A stretch of 38,763 nucleotides of DNA from CATZDY01 sp045599035 (GCA_045599035.1 JAZRVI010000008.1:1-38763); one strand, 5' to 3'; shown: positions 7,865 through 16,568, counted from the first letter of the stretch. A program made the numbers and translations. The notes: generated by a model not told the origin, from the letters alone.

Positions 7865-9110
7865 AAATTTTAAATTGTTATATGCTGATTCCCAGGGAAA
7901 CTTTTATGATGCTCCTCAGCTTCAGGCTTTGGGTCGCAGTGGAGAATTTTGGACTGAATTGCGGCTTGAAGAAATGCATCCTTTGCCGGAAGGGGCTTCT
8001 TTGGTTTTAATTCCGGAAGGCACTCCGGCCGGGATTGATCGGCAAGGAGAGCTTAGCTTTTTGGAAAGGGATGCTTATGGCCAAAGGGCTTTTGCGGTGG
8101 GGGCTTTGTTGCCCCAGGGCTTTACTCGAACCTTATTTCCGGCCTATCAGCGACCGGAAGGATCGACCCCCTTGCCCTTGTTTGGTTATGCTGCGGTAGC
8201 CTTAAAGGGAGAACAGCTTTATGCGGCGGCTGTACCAACTGATCAACCGGAGCATTGGGATCCTGTTTTTTATAATACCGAGGAGCTGCCGGGCTTAATT
8301 GCCAAAAAACAAAAAAAATTGGGGCAAAACCGGCTTTTGGAGCATTTGGCTCATTGTGCCTTGCAATATCAATGTTTTACGGCTCAGAATATTTTTTATG
8401 AACGCTGGGAAGGGGGGATCCCGCTTTCTCCTGTTTGCAATGCCCATTGTTTGGGCTGCATTTCCCTGCAGGAATCCGAATGCTGTCCTTCTCCCCAGGC
8501 TCGCATAAAATTTCAGCCAACAGCCCGCGAGGTGGCAGAAATCGCCGTACCTCATTTGGTTAAGGCTTCGGAAGGGATTATCAGCTTTGGCCAGGGCTGT
8601 GAAGGCGATCCTTCTTTATCTCCGGAATTGGCCAAAGCTATCAGCCTGATTCGCTCCAAAACCAACCGGGGAACCATTAATATGAACAGCAATGCGGGAT
8701 TTACAGCCGGTATCAAAGGAGCTTGTCAGGCTGGTCTGGACAGTATTCGAGTTAGTATTATCAGTGCCAGACCTCAGGTTTATCAAAAATATTATCGGGC
8801 TAATTATCAATTGCAGGATGTTTGCAATTCCATTGCCTATGCCCGGCAGTCCGGAGTCTTTGTTTCCTTGAATCTGCTTTTTTTCCCAGGCTTTAGTGAT
8901 CGAGAGGAAGAATTGGCTGCCATGTTGGAATTAATTCAGGAATATGGGGTTAATATGGTTCAGGTGCGGAATTTAAATATTGATCCGGACTGGTTTTTAG
9001 GTCAAATGCCGCCTGCGGAAAAAGATATTTTGGGAGTTCCGGAATATTTGGCGGAATTGCGAAAGATTCCGGGCTTGCAAGTGGGAAGTTTTTCGCACGC
9101 TGTTAAATAA
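7857..9110 (+). CDS. Radical SAM protein of unknown function, coupled to rho
   Basis: A 417-residue protein with a radical SAM cluster motif, CNAHCLGC (CxxxCxxC), at about residue 196, followed by elements expected of the partial TIM barrel: FGQGCEGDPSL, a GTINMNSNAG strand, and LDSIRVSIISA. About 190 residues precede the motif and match nothing I recognise. Further cysteines, including ECCP just after the motif, may bind metal. The ATG overlaps the end of rho by 8 bases and has GGAG 8 bases upstream inside rho, so translation is probably coupled. The substrate is unknown. An RNA- or peptide-modifying role is possible, but nothing in the sequence selects one. Confidence 0.85.
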   Translation: MSKNFKLLYADSQGNFYDAPQLQALGRSGEFWTELRLEEMHPLPEGASLVLIPEGTPAGIDRQGELSFLERDAYGQRAFAVGALLPQGFTRTLFPAYQRPEGSTPLPLFGYAAVALKGEQLYAAAVPTDQPEHWDPVFYNTEELPGLIAKKQKKLGQNRLLEHLAHCALQYQCFTAQNIFYERWEGGIPLSPVCNAHCLGCISLQESECCPSPQARIKFQPTAREVAEIAVPHLVKASEGIISFGQGCEGDPSLSPELAKAISLIRSKTNRGTINMNSNAGFTAGIKGACQAGLDSIRVSIISARPQVYQKYYRANYQLQDVCNSIAYARQSGVFVSLNLLFFPGFSDREEELAAMLELIQEYGVNMVQVRNLNIDPDWFLGQMPPAEKDILGVPEYLAELRKIPGLQVGSFSHAVK

Positions 9111-9261
9111 AATTTTCTGTTTACTGTTTAAATTTTCCTCCCTTTTGTCTGCGAAAGTGGCGTAATCATCCTTAGGAAAATGCTTTACCTGTATTCTAAC
9201 CGTAGGATATATGGTGTTTCCTCTTTTCTGTAGATCTAGGAATTATCCATGTATATACTAT

Positions 9262-9297
9262 AAAATTGTATTTAAAATTGTATTTAGAATTGTATTT
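9262..9297. repeat. Three tandem 12-base repeats
   Basis: AAAATTGTATTT occurs twice back to back (9262-9273, 9274-9285) and a third copy has one change (AGAATTGTATTT, 9286-9297). It lies in the 324-base gene-free gap between the radical SAM gene and phoU, which is AT-rich and has no other coding signal. Confidence 0.9.
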
Positions 9298-9334
9298 CAC
9301 AAAAAAATAATGTACTTTAGTAAACTATATAGCA

Positions 9335-9384
9335 TTGGAAGTGTAAAGCCCATCACCCAGAGATAGTAAGCTTTACACTTCCAG
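9335..9384. repeat. Long inverted repeat between convergent operons
   Basis: GGAAGTGTAAAGC (9337-9349) is exactly repeated in inverse as GCTTTACACTTCC (9370-9382). One further A-T and one G-T pair extend it outward; the loop is 20 bases. Neither side is followed directly by a T-run, so it is not a textbook terminator. It could still act as a bidirectional 3'-end structure for the rho/radical SAM and pst-phoU transcripts. A remnant of a mobile element end is the alternative. Confidence 0.75.
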
Positions 9385-9434
9385 TTTACAAAATTCAATG
9401 TCCCAACTTTCTAGCTCATCTTTCATCCACCAGA

Positions 9435-10088
9435 TCATGATCTAACTTCTCTTTTATGCACTCCGGTTACTGAAAACACTACCCATTCAGCAATATTAAC
9501 CGCATGATCCCCAATTCGTTCAAAATATTTGGCGATCATCAGCAAATCCAAAGCATATTCCCCTTCTTCCGGATTTTCCCGGATCATGGCAATTAAAGAA
9601 TCCTTAACTTTATCAAAAAGCTCGTCTACCACATCGTCATAATCAATAATCGAGTTGGCCAATTTGGTATTTTTTTGGACATAGGCATCAACACTTCCGG
9701 TAACCATTTTACTGGTGGCTTGAGCCATTTCCGCAATATAAATACAGTCGGTTCCAGTGCGTCCCTGCAAATAGCCAATGATTTCTCCAATATCCTTAGC
9801 TTGATCTCCAATCCGTTCCATATCGGTAATCATTTTCAGAGCAGCGGAAATTTGCCGCCAATCCCGTGCCACCGGCTGCTGCTGCAGCAAAAGCTTCAGG
9901 CACATAGATTCAACAGTTCTTTCCTTCTGATCAATATCATTATCCAAAGAAGCAATTTTTTGAACCAGCTCTACATTGCCTTCCCGCAAGGCTTCAGAAG
10001 CCATAGATAAAGCTTCTTCACACAAAGCTCCCATTTCAATAAGTTCTCGATTCAAAAGAGCAAGTTGTTCATCAAATTTACTTCTCAT
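9435..10088 (-). CDS. phoU: Phosphate transport system regulator PhoU
   Basis: PhoU links the Pst transporter to the phosphate-sensing kinase and restrains the phosphate-starvation response. The 217-residue helical protein shows the two-fold PhoU repeat: RELIEMGALCEEALSMA at residues about 14-30, then DMERIGDQAKDIGEI near 89, repeated as YFERIGDHAVNIAEW near 190. The metal-binding E/D-x-x-x-D motifs are present in both halves. It is the last gene of pstSCAB-phoU; its ATG overlaps the pstB stop by one base (TAATG), with GGGAGG upstream. No phoP/phoR pair is in the window. Confidence 0.95.
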   Translation of the reverse strand: MRSKFDEQLALLNRELIEMGALCEEALSMASEALREGNVELVQKIASLDNDIDQKERTVESMCLKLLLQQQPVARDWRQISAALKMITDMERIGDQAKDIGEIIGYLQGRTGTDCIYIAEMAQATSKMVTGSVDAYVQKNTKLANSIIDYDDVVDELFDKVKDSLIAMIRENPEEGEYALDLLMIAKYFERIGDHAVNIAEWVVFSVTGVHKREVRS

Positions 10089-10837
10089 TAGCCAAACCTC
10101 CCAGTAATATAATCTTCGGTTCGTTTATCCTGTGGCTGGGCAAACAATTCTTCTGTCTTGCCAAATTCAACCAGTTCGCCCAATAAGAAAAAAGCCGTAT
10201 GATCCGAAATGCGAACCGCCTGCTGCATATTATGGGTAACAATAATAATAGTATAACGATTTTTCAAAATCATGGCCAGTTCTTCTATTTTCGAGGTGGA
10301 AATAGGATCCAAAGCACTGGTCGGCTCATCCATCAGCAAAACCTCCGGTTCCACCGCCAAGGCTCGGGCAATGCACAACCGCTGCTGCTGACCGCCAGAA
10401 AGCCCCAGGGCGGATTTTTTAAGCCTGTCCTTAACCTCCTCCCAAATAGCCGCATCCCGCAGTGAGCGTTCCACCAAATTATTCAGTTTGGCTTTATTTT
10501 TAATCCCATGAGTTCTCGGCCCATAGGCAATATTGTCATAAATACTCATGGGAAAAGGATTGGGTTTTTGAAAAACCATGCCCACCTCCCGCCTTAATTC
10601 ATTGACTTCCACTTCGGGAGCAAAAATATTCTGACCCCGATATTTAATTTTTCCGGTAATTCTAACTCCGGGAACTAAATCATTCATGCGGTTCAAGGTT
10701 TTTAGAAAAGTAGATTTGCCACAACCAGAAGGCCCGATCAAAGCCGTAATGGTATTTTCTGGAATTTGAATATTGATCTGGTTTAAAGCCTGAATCTTTC
10801 CATACCACAGACATAAGTTTTGAACCGTAATAATCAT
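10088..10837 (-). CDS. pstB: Phosphate ABC transporter ATP-binding protein PstB
   Basis: ATPase of the high-affinity phosphate importer. The 249-residue protein carries Walker A GPSGCGKST (about residue 33), the Q-loop region VGMVFQKPNPFPMSIYDN typical of PstB, ABC signature LSGGQQQR (about 147), Walker B LLMDEPTSALDP and the switch His in VTHNMQQA. It overlaps pstA by 4 bases (ATGA) and phoU by 1 base. The start has GGAAGGAG upstream. Confidence 0.97.
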   Translation of the reverse strand: MIITVQNLCLWYGKIQALNQINIQIPENTITALIGPSGCGKSTFLKTLNRMNDLVPGVRITGKIKYRGQNIFAPEVEVNELRREVGMVFQKPNPFPMSIYDNIAYGPRTHGIKNKAKLNNLVERSLRDAAIWEEVKDRLKKSALGLSGGQQQRLCIARALAVEPEVLLMDEPTSALDPISTSKIEELAMILKNRYTIIIVTHNMQQAVRISDHTAFFLLGELVEFGKTEELFAQPQDKRTEDYITGRFG

Positions 10838-11688
10838 GAGTTTCTCCTTCCTTTAAAATATTTGCTGACCCCAAACGCCAGCAAATTAATCAGCAGCGTC
10901 AAAAACATTAAGATTGCGGCAATGGCAAAAGCGACTTCAAATTCTCCCTGTTCTTTGGCATAAAGATACAAAGCTACGGTCAAAGTTGCTCCGGCACTGG
11001 ACAACCCCTGCCAAAAGCCATTTAAGCCATGGGCAAAGCCAGCCGTAAACAAAAGAGCTGCCGATTCTCCTAAGATCCGGCCTATAGATAAAATGCAGCC
11101 GGTTCCAATTCCGTCCACTGAGCCGGGCAAAACTACGGTACGAATAACCCGCCATTTGCCCGCTCCCAGGCCAAAAGCTCCTTCCCGATAGCTTTGCGGT
11201 ACTGTTTTCAGACTTTCCTGAGTGGTTCGCATAATAGTGGGCAGATTCATAATAACCAAAGTTAATGCCCCAGCTAACAAGGAGGTTTTAAAGTTTAAGA
11301 ACTGACAGAAAAATAACATTCCCACCAACCCATAAATAATGGAAGGAATCCCTGAAAGGGTTTCAGCCGCATATTCAATTAGCCCGACCAGCCGCCGGTT
11401 TTGGGCATATTCAGTCAAATAAATGGCTGCCCCCACCCCCAGCGGTAAAACAAAAACCAAGGCAGCCAAAACAATATACAAAGTGTTGAGCAGATCCGGC
11501 AAAATCCCAATGGTTTCGGCCAAATAGCTGGGCTTGGTGGATAATAGATCCCAAGTGATATGGGGCAGGCCATGCCATAGAACATAGCCAATCAGAAATA
11601 AGACCAAAACTCCAGTCAGAATTACCCCCATTCCCATTAAACCTTTCATAAGCCAGGCATAAGCCTTGCGTTTGGTTGAAAAGGACAT
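10834..11688 (-). CDS. pstA: Phosphate ABC transporter permease PstA
   Basis: Membrane channel subunit that pairs with PstC. The 284 residues contain about six hydrophobic segments. The ABC permease (EAA-like) loop is visible as SYREGAFGLGAGKWRVIRTVVLP near residue 170, the contact site for PstB. The conserved GIPSIIYGLVGM block is typical of Pst permeases. It lies 2 bases after pstC and overlaps pstB by 4 bases. Confidence 0.94.
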   Translation of the reverse strand: MSFSTKRKAYAWLMKGLMGMGVILTGVLVLFLIGYVLWHGLPHITWDLLSTKPSYLAETIGILPDLLNTLYIVLAALVFVLPLGVGAAIYLTEYAQNRRLVGLIEYAAETLSGIPSIIYGLVGMLFFCQFLNFKTSLLAGALTLVIMNLPTIMRTTQESLKTVPQSYREGAFGLGAGKWRVIRTVVLPGSVDGIGTGCILSIGRILGESAALLFTAGFAHGLNGFWQGLSSAGATLTVALYLYAKEQGEFEVAFAIAAILMFLTLLINLLAFGVSKYFKGRRNS

Positions 11689-11690
11689 AA

Positions 11691-12569
11691 TTATTTCTCC
11701 TTATCCCGTTTTAAAAAGAAATTCAGGGAAGCATTAATCAACATAATAAACAAAAATAAAACCAAAGCAATTGAAAACAAAGCTTCCCGCTGTAAACCGG
11801 AAGAATAGGACATTTCGCTGGCTACTGCCGTGGTTAAAAAACGCACACTTTCAAACAAACCGGGCATATTTGCTGCATTGCCGGAAACCATCATAACCGC
11901 CATGGCCTCCCCAATAGCCCGCCCAACTCCCAAAACTACTGCCGCCGCAATTCCGCTTTTGGCCGCCGGCACCGAAACCCGAAAATAAGTTTCAATAGGG
12001 GTAGCTCCCAAAGCCAAAGAACCATCTTCATATTCTTTGGGTACAGTTTCCAAAGCTGTCATGGAAACCTTAATAATAGAGGGCAGAATCATAACGGCCA
12101 AAACAATAATAGCCGCCAACAGGCTGGCTCCATCCGGTACCTGAAAAATCACCCGAATTAAAGGAATTAAAACCAGCATTCCCACCAGCCCATACACAAC
12201 TGAAGGGATTCCGGCCAAAAGACTGACGGCGGCTTCAACCACCAGCTTAACTCTAAGCGGAGCTAATTTGGCCAAATAAACCGCTGTAAAAAAGCCAATG
12301 GGGACTCCAATTAAGATAGCTCCGGCGGTTCCATAAACGCTGGTCAGAATAAAAGGCAAAATTCCAAAGGAAGGTTCGGACGCAGTAGAAGCCCAGGTTT
12401 GATTGAACAAAAAATCCAGCAGTCCAATTTCCCGAATGGCCGGAATACCAGAAATAACCAGATAAATGGTAATTAGCAGCACCGAACCCACCGTAATTAA
12501 ACCGAGAACCAAAAACAAACCATGAATCAAATCTTCAAAAAGCTTTGTAGTATTCTTGGCTTTTTTCAT
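11691..12569 (-). CDS. pstC: Phosphate ABC transporter permease PstC
   Basis: First membrane subunit of the Pst importer, 292 residues, with hydrophobic segments from about residue 20 onward and a periplasmic-type loop (NQTWASTASEPSFGILPF). The permease loop EDGSLALGATPIETYFRVSVP lies near residue 180 and GIPSVVYGLVGM near 115. A 96-base gap separates it from pstS; this gap contains an imperfect AAGCT/AGCTT hairpin that could lower expression of the permeases relative to the binding protein. The start has AAAGGATT upstream. Confidence 0.94.
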   Translation of the reverse strand: MKKAKNTTKLFEDLIHGLFLVLGLITVGSVLLITIYLVISGIPAIREIGLLDFLFNQTWASTASEPSFGILPFILTSVYGTAGAILIGVPIGFFTAVYLAKLAPLRVKLVVEAAVSLLAGIPSVVYGLVGMLVLIPLIRVIFQVPDGASLLAAIIVLAVMILPSIIKVSMTALETVPKEYEDGSLALGATPIETYFRVSVPAAKSGIAAAVVLGVGRAIGEAMAVMMVSGNAANMPGLFESVRFLTTAVASEMSYSSGLQREALFSIALVLFLFIMLINASLNFFLKRDKEK

Positions 12570-12665
12570 AAATTAAATCCTTTCAAACAAAATAAGCTTC
12601 CCTTTTGAATACCAGCTTTAAAATTCTTCCAAACAGAGAACCAGTCAAGCAACTTTTTTGTTTAT

Positions 12666-13478
12666 TTAATTGGCCGCTACTGCTCCGGCCGCTGTTATAA
12701 TTTCCGCTGCCTGAGCGGAGGTAATATAGTCAAAGAAATCTTGAGCCATCATCGAAAGTCCTGTTTTTAACCGAGTTACCAGTACAAAGGGACTCTGTAG
12801 CACATAGCTGCCGTTTTTAATCGTTTCTTCACTGGGACTCACTCCTTCAACCGCAACTATTTTTACCTTGTTCTTTACCGAAGCCAAAGCAGCATAACCA
12901 ATGGCTCCGGGATTTTGGGCAACAGTAGTAATGACATCTCCACCAGAAGTCAGCTCCTGCCGATACTGACAAAGCCCTTCGGTTCCAGTAATGTTTTCAA
13001 AACTATTCCGGGTACCACTGCCAGCTTCCCGTCCAATTAGAACAATAGCCTGATCTTTACCACCCAGTTCTTTCCAATTAGTAATTTTTCCGGTGTAGAT
13101 TTGACCAATAGTGGCCAGACTTAAATCCTCTACCGAATTTTCTGGATTGACAATCAAAGCAATGCCCTCATAAGCCAAAATGGTTTCGGTCAAACCGGCT
13201 GCTTTTTCTTCTTCTTTCAGCAAACGGCTGGAAAGACCAATATCACAGCGTCCTTCAAAAACAGCAGTAATTCCACTGCCCGAACCAGTGGGATTATAGG
13301 TAAACTGAATCTGAGGATTCTTTTCCGTATAGGCTTCGCCCAAAGCTCCAATTACTTTTTCCATAGCAGTAGAACCATCGGTAGAAACCACTCTGGCAGT
13401 GCTTCCGTTTTCCCCACAGCCTGCCAACATAGCCATGACCCCAAGGGACAGCAATAAACTGCTAATAATTTTTCTCAT
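12666..13478 (-). CDS. pstS: Phosphate-binding lipoprotein PstS
   Basis: Extracellular phosphate-capture protein of the Pst importer, anchored as a lipoprotein. I place the start at the ATG at 13478 (270 residues): it is preceded by AAAGGAGC and begins a lipoprotein signal (MRKIISSLLLSLGVMAMLAGCG) with lipobox LAGC. The frame is open for 22 more codons upstream, but that extension would hide the signal peptide. Binding motifs include DGSTAM near residue 32, GSGSGITAV near 65 and GREAGSGTRN near 147, all typical of PstS. It opens the pst operon. No convincing Pho box was identified. Confidence 0.94.
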   Translation of the reverse strand: MRKIISSLLLSLGVMAMLAGCGENGSTARVVSTDGSTAMEKVIGALGEAYTEKNPQIQFTYNPTGSGSGITAVFEGRCDIGLSSRLLKEEEKAAGLTETILAYEGIALIVNPENSVEDLSLATIGQIYTGKITNWKELGGKDQAIVLIGREAGSGTRNSFENITGTEGLCQYRQELTSGGDVITTVAQNPGAIGYAALASVKNKVKIVAVEGVSPSEETIKNGSYVLQSPFVLVTRLKTGLSMMAQDFFDYITSAQAAEIITAAGAVAAN

Positions 13479-13542
13479 TTTAACCGCTCCTTTTACTTTT
13501 AGTCTAAGCTTTTTTGTGGTTCTTATGATAAAATTATCAGGC

Positions 13543-13578
13543 AAAATAAAAAAGAGCCTCCTCCTTGGAAGACTCTTT
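13543..13578 (-). terminator. Terminator after the beta-propeller gene
   Basis: On the minus strand AAGAGTCTTCC and GGAGGAGGCTCTT form a hairpin (13578-13552), followed by TTTTTTATTTT. It sits between the propeller gene and pstS and separates their transcripts. Confidence 0.75.
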
Positions 13579-13587
13579 TAGCCTTGC

Positions 13588-14436
13588 TTACATAATTAAC
13601 ATTTTGCCAGTTGCGTTGTCCCGAATCCGGTATAAACTGCCCTTTTCACTTTCATTGCGATAATAAATCCATTCCCCGATCAGATTAAGGTTTTGACAGC
13701 TATCTTCCACAATTAAATAATCCTCCAAGCTCTCTTTGGATATTTTAAATAAATAACCCAAAACCCCTTCATTGCGATAATAAATCCATTCGCCGCTAAG
13801 ATTCAGACTGCTGCACCCCTCCTGACTTAAAGCTGTTCTTTGGCTGCCGTCAGTTTTAATTCGATATAGTTTTTTACCATCACTGAGATTTTGATAATAA
13901 ATCCAATCGCCGTCCAAATTATAATAGTCACTGTCATCCTCACAAATCAAGGTTCGGCTGCTGCCGTCAGTCTGCATTTTATACATTCGCCCATTGTCGT
14001 TTTCATTACGGTAATAAATCCAGTCCCCTTCAACCAGCATGGACCAAGCATAATCCTGGCTCAAACAGATTCGACTGCTGCCATCCAAGGCAATTTTATA
14101 AATCCGGCAGCCCTCCAGAAAGCTAATATAATAGAGCCAATCCCCAACCAGGTTAATATATAAAGACTTATCCTGATTAAGCCGGGTTTTCTCAGTACCA
14201 TCAATTTTAATTTTATACAAATAACCCTGATCGCTGTCATTGCGAAAATAAATCCAATCTCCCCGGACATTTAAAAAGGCCACCCGATCTGAGGTTAGCT
14301 CCGTTTTTTCGCTGCCATCCAATCGGCTTTTATATAAGGCATCATTATAAATAAAATTTTTATAATAAACCCAGCCGTTCTGCTGACAACAGGCTCCCCA
14401 GTTCATAATATTGCCTCCAGTATTGCCTGACTGCAT
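13588..14436 (-). CDS. Seven-repeat beta-propeller-like protein (DUF5050-like)
   Basis: The 282-residue protein consists almost entirely of seven repeats of about 38 residues. Each contains a G(D/E)W(I/L)YYRN core, then (L/M)YKI..DGS..T. This pattern is typical of DUF5050/LDL-receptor-YWTD-like propeller blades, and seven units would just close one propeller. There is no signal peptide, transmembrane segment or catalytic motif, so it is probably a cytoplasmic binding or scaffold protein. The start is supported by AAAGGGGG before ATG. It is monocistronic, between terminators at 14498-14526 and 13543-13578. Function is unknown. Confidence 0.85.
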   Translation of the reverse strand: MQSGNTGGNIMNWGACCQQNGWVYYKNFIYNDALYKSRLDGSEKTELTSDRVAFLNVRGDWIYFRNDSDQGYLYKIKIDGTEKTRLNQDKSLYINLVGDWLYYISFLEGCRIYKIALDGSSRICLSQDYAWSMLVEGDWIYYRNENDNGRMYKMQTDGSSRTLICEDDSDYYNLDGDWIYYQNLSDGKKLYRIKTDGSQRTALSQEGCSSLNLSGEWIYYRNEGVLGYLFKISKESLEDYLIVEDSCQNLNLIGEWIYYRNESEKGSLYRIRDNATGKMLIM

Positions 14437-14497
14437 CTGTTTGCCCCCTTTTTGTTTGTTTAATAAATTGCCAATTTTCTATTGTTAGATACAAGAA

Positions 14498-14526
14498 CCC
14501 CCCTGTTTTTATAAAAAACAGGGGGG
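14498..14526 (-). terminator. Terminator of the hdr-flx-met operon
   Basis: CCCCCCTGTTTTT pairs with AAAAACAGGGGGG around a short loop (11 or more pairs), 13 bases after the metF stop. The T-run after the stem is short and broken on the minus strand (TTCTTGT), but the stem itself is very stable. It probably marks the end of the long minus-strand operon. Confidence 0.7.
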
Positions 14527-14538
14527 ATAAATTATTAA

Positions 14539-15465
14539 CTAACCAATTTTCGGACGAGGATACAAACCGCTGGCTTTGACAATATCGGGAACAATTTCTT
14601 CCCAGGCAATAGCCATAATATGCACACCATGTACGCCCTTAACATTTTCTTTAATGTGTTTAATCTGTTCAATACAGATTTTAACACCTTCAGCTTTTTG
14701 ATCTTCGGCTGCTTTCAACCGTTCAATAATTTCATCCGGAACCAACATTCCGCTAACTTTCTTTTGCATATAGGAAGCTGCTTTCCAGCTCTTCAAAGGA
14801 GTTAACCCGGCCAGAATATGGGCTCTTTGATCCAGACCTCTGGCTCGAACCATTTCCATAAATTTTTCAAACCGTTCCATATCAAAGATACATTGAGTTT
14901 GAATAAATTGAGCCCCTGCTTCGATTTTCTTTTCCAGACGATCTACCCGGAATTCAAAGGGATCAGCAAAGGGGTTAGCTACTGCTCCCAGGAAAAATTG
15001 GGGCTGTTCGCCTTTAATTTCTTCGCCTGAGAAAAAGAGATTTTCATCTCTCATTCTTTTCAGCATTTGAATCAACTGAATAGAATCAATATCATAAACA
15101 TTTTTGGCCGTTGGATGGTTACCAAATTTTTGGTGGTCACCAGACAAGCACAGAACATTCCGCAGACCCAGGCTATAAGCTCCCATTAAATCGGCCTGAA
15201 TAGCAATTCGGTTCCGATCCCGGGTGGTCATTTGGATAATGGGTTCAATACCTTTTTCTTTGACATGAACTCCGGTAGCAATACTGGAAATCCGCACAAT
15301 AGCGGTTTGGCAGTCCGTGATATTGGTAGCATCCACATATTCTTTCATCATATCCGCATGATGGCGAACTTCTTCGACCGATGCGTGTTTGGGAGGCCCA
15401 ATTTCAGCAGTAACGGCAAATTCTCCGGAATCCAGAATTTGTTGTAATTTGCTTAAAGAACTCAA
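14539..15465 (-). CDS. metF: Methylenetetrahydrofolate reductase, large subunit MetF
   Basis: Flavoprotein reducing methylene-THF to methyl-THF in the methyl branch of the Wood-Ljungdahl pathway; the reverse reaction is possible in a methyl-oxidising organism. The 308 residues match the MTHFR TIM-barrel family: AEIGPPKHASVEEV at residues about 20-33, TRDRNRIAIQADLMGAYSLG near 82, LCLSGDHQKFGNHP near 106, ANPF near 165 and QTQCIFDMERFEKF near 190. The start is TTG, overlapping the metV stop by 4 bases (TTGA), so translation is coupled. As in acetogens, it is paired with metV and Hdr/Mvh-like genes instead of relying on direct NADH binding. Confidence 0.95.
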   Translation of the reverse strand: MSSLSKLQQILDSGEFAVTAEIGPPKHASVEEVRHHADMMKEYVDATNITDCQTAIVRISSIATGVHVKEKGIEPIIQMTTRDRNRIAIQADLMGAYSLGLRNVLCLSGDHQKFGNHPTAKNVYDIDSIQLIQMLKRMRDENLFFSGEEIKGEQPQFFLGAVANPFADPFEFRVDRLEKKIEAGAQFIQTQCIFDMERFEKFMEMVRARGLDQRAHILAGLTPLKSWKAASYMQKKVSGMLVPDEIIERLKAAEDQKAEGVKICIEQIKHIKENVKGVHGVHIMAIAWEEIVPDIVKASGLYPRPKIG

Positions 15466-16136
15466 TCGATCATCACATCCTCACGGATAAGTTTTCTCGG
15501 CCCACCATCACGAGAGGTAGACCAGTCTTTAACAGGCTGGACTTCCAGCAATTTATCCAATTTTCCCAAAGCTTTCATTTTTTCGTAAATCAAAGCCCAG
15601 GCACAATCGGTGTCCGGATTAACTTCACATTTGCCATATTGAGAACCGCCGCAGGGACCATTTAAGATACTCTTGGAGCAGCGAATAATCGGACAAATGC
15701 CGCCGGTTTTGTGCAGAACACAATCTCCACACAAACCGCATTTTTCTTCCCAAATTCCGTGTAAGGTAGAACCGCCGATAAATTTAGTATTCAAAGCCGG
15801 AACCACCCATTTATCCTGGAAGCGTTCGGCCAAATACTGCACCCCAACGCCGCAAGCCAGAGAAACAATAGCATCCGCATCTTTGACGATTTCGGCCATA
15901 GCTTCAATATATTCAGGATCACATTGTCTGGTAGCTGTATAGGTTACTACTACGGAATCATCGTCTTTTTCCAGACCTTTTTTAATCCGCATCAAAGAAG
16001 CCATAATTTCGGTTTCTTTTTCTCCACCGGCCAAACAAACAGTTACACATCCGGCACAACCGGCCAATAAGATCTTTTTACACCCGGCAACAGTTTCCAG
16101 AATATCTTCAAGCGGTTTTTGCTGGGCAATAATCAT
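15462..16136 (-). CDS. metV: MetV, zinc/iron-sulfur-binding partner of MetF
   Basis: Small subunit of the acetogen-type methylene-THF reductase; in characterised MetVF it links MetF to electron carriers. The 224 residues have an N-terminal cysteine-rich segment (GCAGCVTVCLAGG, near residue 27) and a C-terminal MTHFR_C cysteine cluster: CGLCGDCVL near 133, GICPIIRCSKSILNGPCGG near 146 and KCEVNPDTDC near 169. The start ATG is preceded by GTGGGGGTG. It sits 18 bases after mvhD and overlaps metF by 4 bases. Confidence 0.93.
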   Translation of the reverse strand: MIIAQQKPLEDILETVAGCKKILLAGCAGCVTVCLAGGEKETEIMASLMRIKKGLEKDDDSVVVTYTATRQCDPEYIEAMAEIVKDADAIVSLACGVGVQYLAERFQDKWVVPALNTKFIGGSTLHGIWEEKCGLCGDCVLHKTGGICPIIRCSKSILNGPCGGSQYGKCEVNPDTDCAWALIYEKMKALGKLDKLLEVQPVKDWSTSRDGGPRKLIREDVMID

Positions 16137-16154
16137 GTACTAAGACACCCCCAC

Positions 16155-16565
16155 TTACTTTTTATTTAAAGGACTGGGCCCCAGTTCTTTAATCCGTTCG
16201 GTCATTTCATCTGCAATTTGAGCAAAACGAGGACCCATAGCCGCAGATAAATTATAAAACTCTACCCGTCTGCTGTCAAAGCCAATTTCATCCAACAAAG
16301 CTTTAACATGCTTAACTCTTTTTTTAGCCCGGAAATTGCCTTTTAAGAAGTGGCAGTCACCTTCCATGCAACCAGCCACATATACTCCGTCGGCTCCATC
16401 TTCAATGGCGTTCAAAATTACCCGGTGATCAATATTGCCGGAGCAAGTCATTTCTATAACCCGGATATTGGGGGAATATTGCAAACGCATTGAACCCGCC
16501 AGGTCAGCAGCAGAATAAGCACAATAATGGCAACAAAAAGCTACAATTTTGGGTTCAAAAGCCAT
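16155..16565 (-). CDS. mvhD: MvhD-like iron-sulfur electron-transfer subunit (copy 2)
   Basis: MvhD family proteins carry a [2Fe-2S] cluster and pass electrons between HdrA and a partner (hydrogenase, formate dehydrogenase, Flx or MTHFR). The 136 residues hold the family's cysteines: CCHYC (11-15), MTCSGN near 40, and GCMEGDCHF near 65-71. There is no hydrogenase gene nearby, so the likely partners are HdrA2, encoded 3 bases upstream, and MetVF, encoded 18 bases downstream. The Shine-Dalgarno AAGGTGGTGG lies inside the end of hdrA2. It differs from copy 1 in lacking the Cys-rich C-terminal tail. Confidence 0.93.
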   Translation of the reverse strand: MAFEPKIVAFCCHYCAYSAADLAGSMRLQYSPNIRVIEMTCSGNIDHRVILNAIEDGADGVYVAGCMEGDCHFLKGNFRAKKRVKHVKALLDEIGFDSRRVEFYNLSAAMGPRFAQIADEMTERIKELGPSPLNKK

Positions 16566-16568
16566 TTA

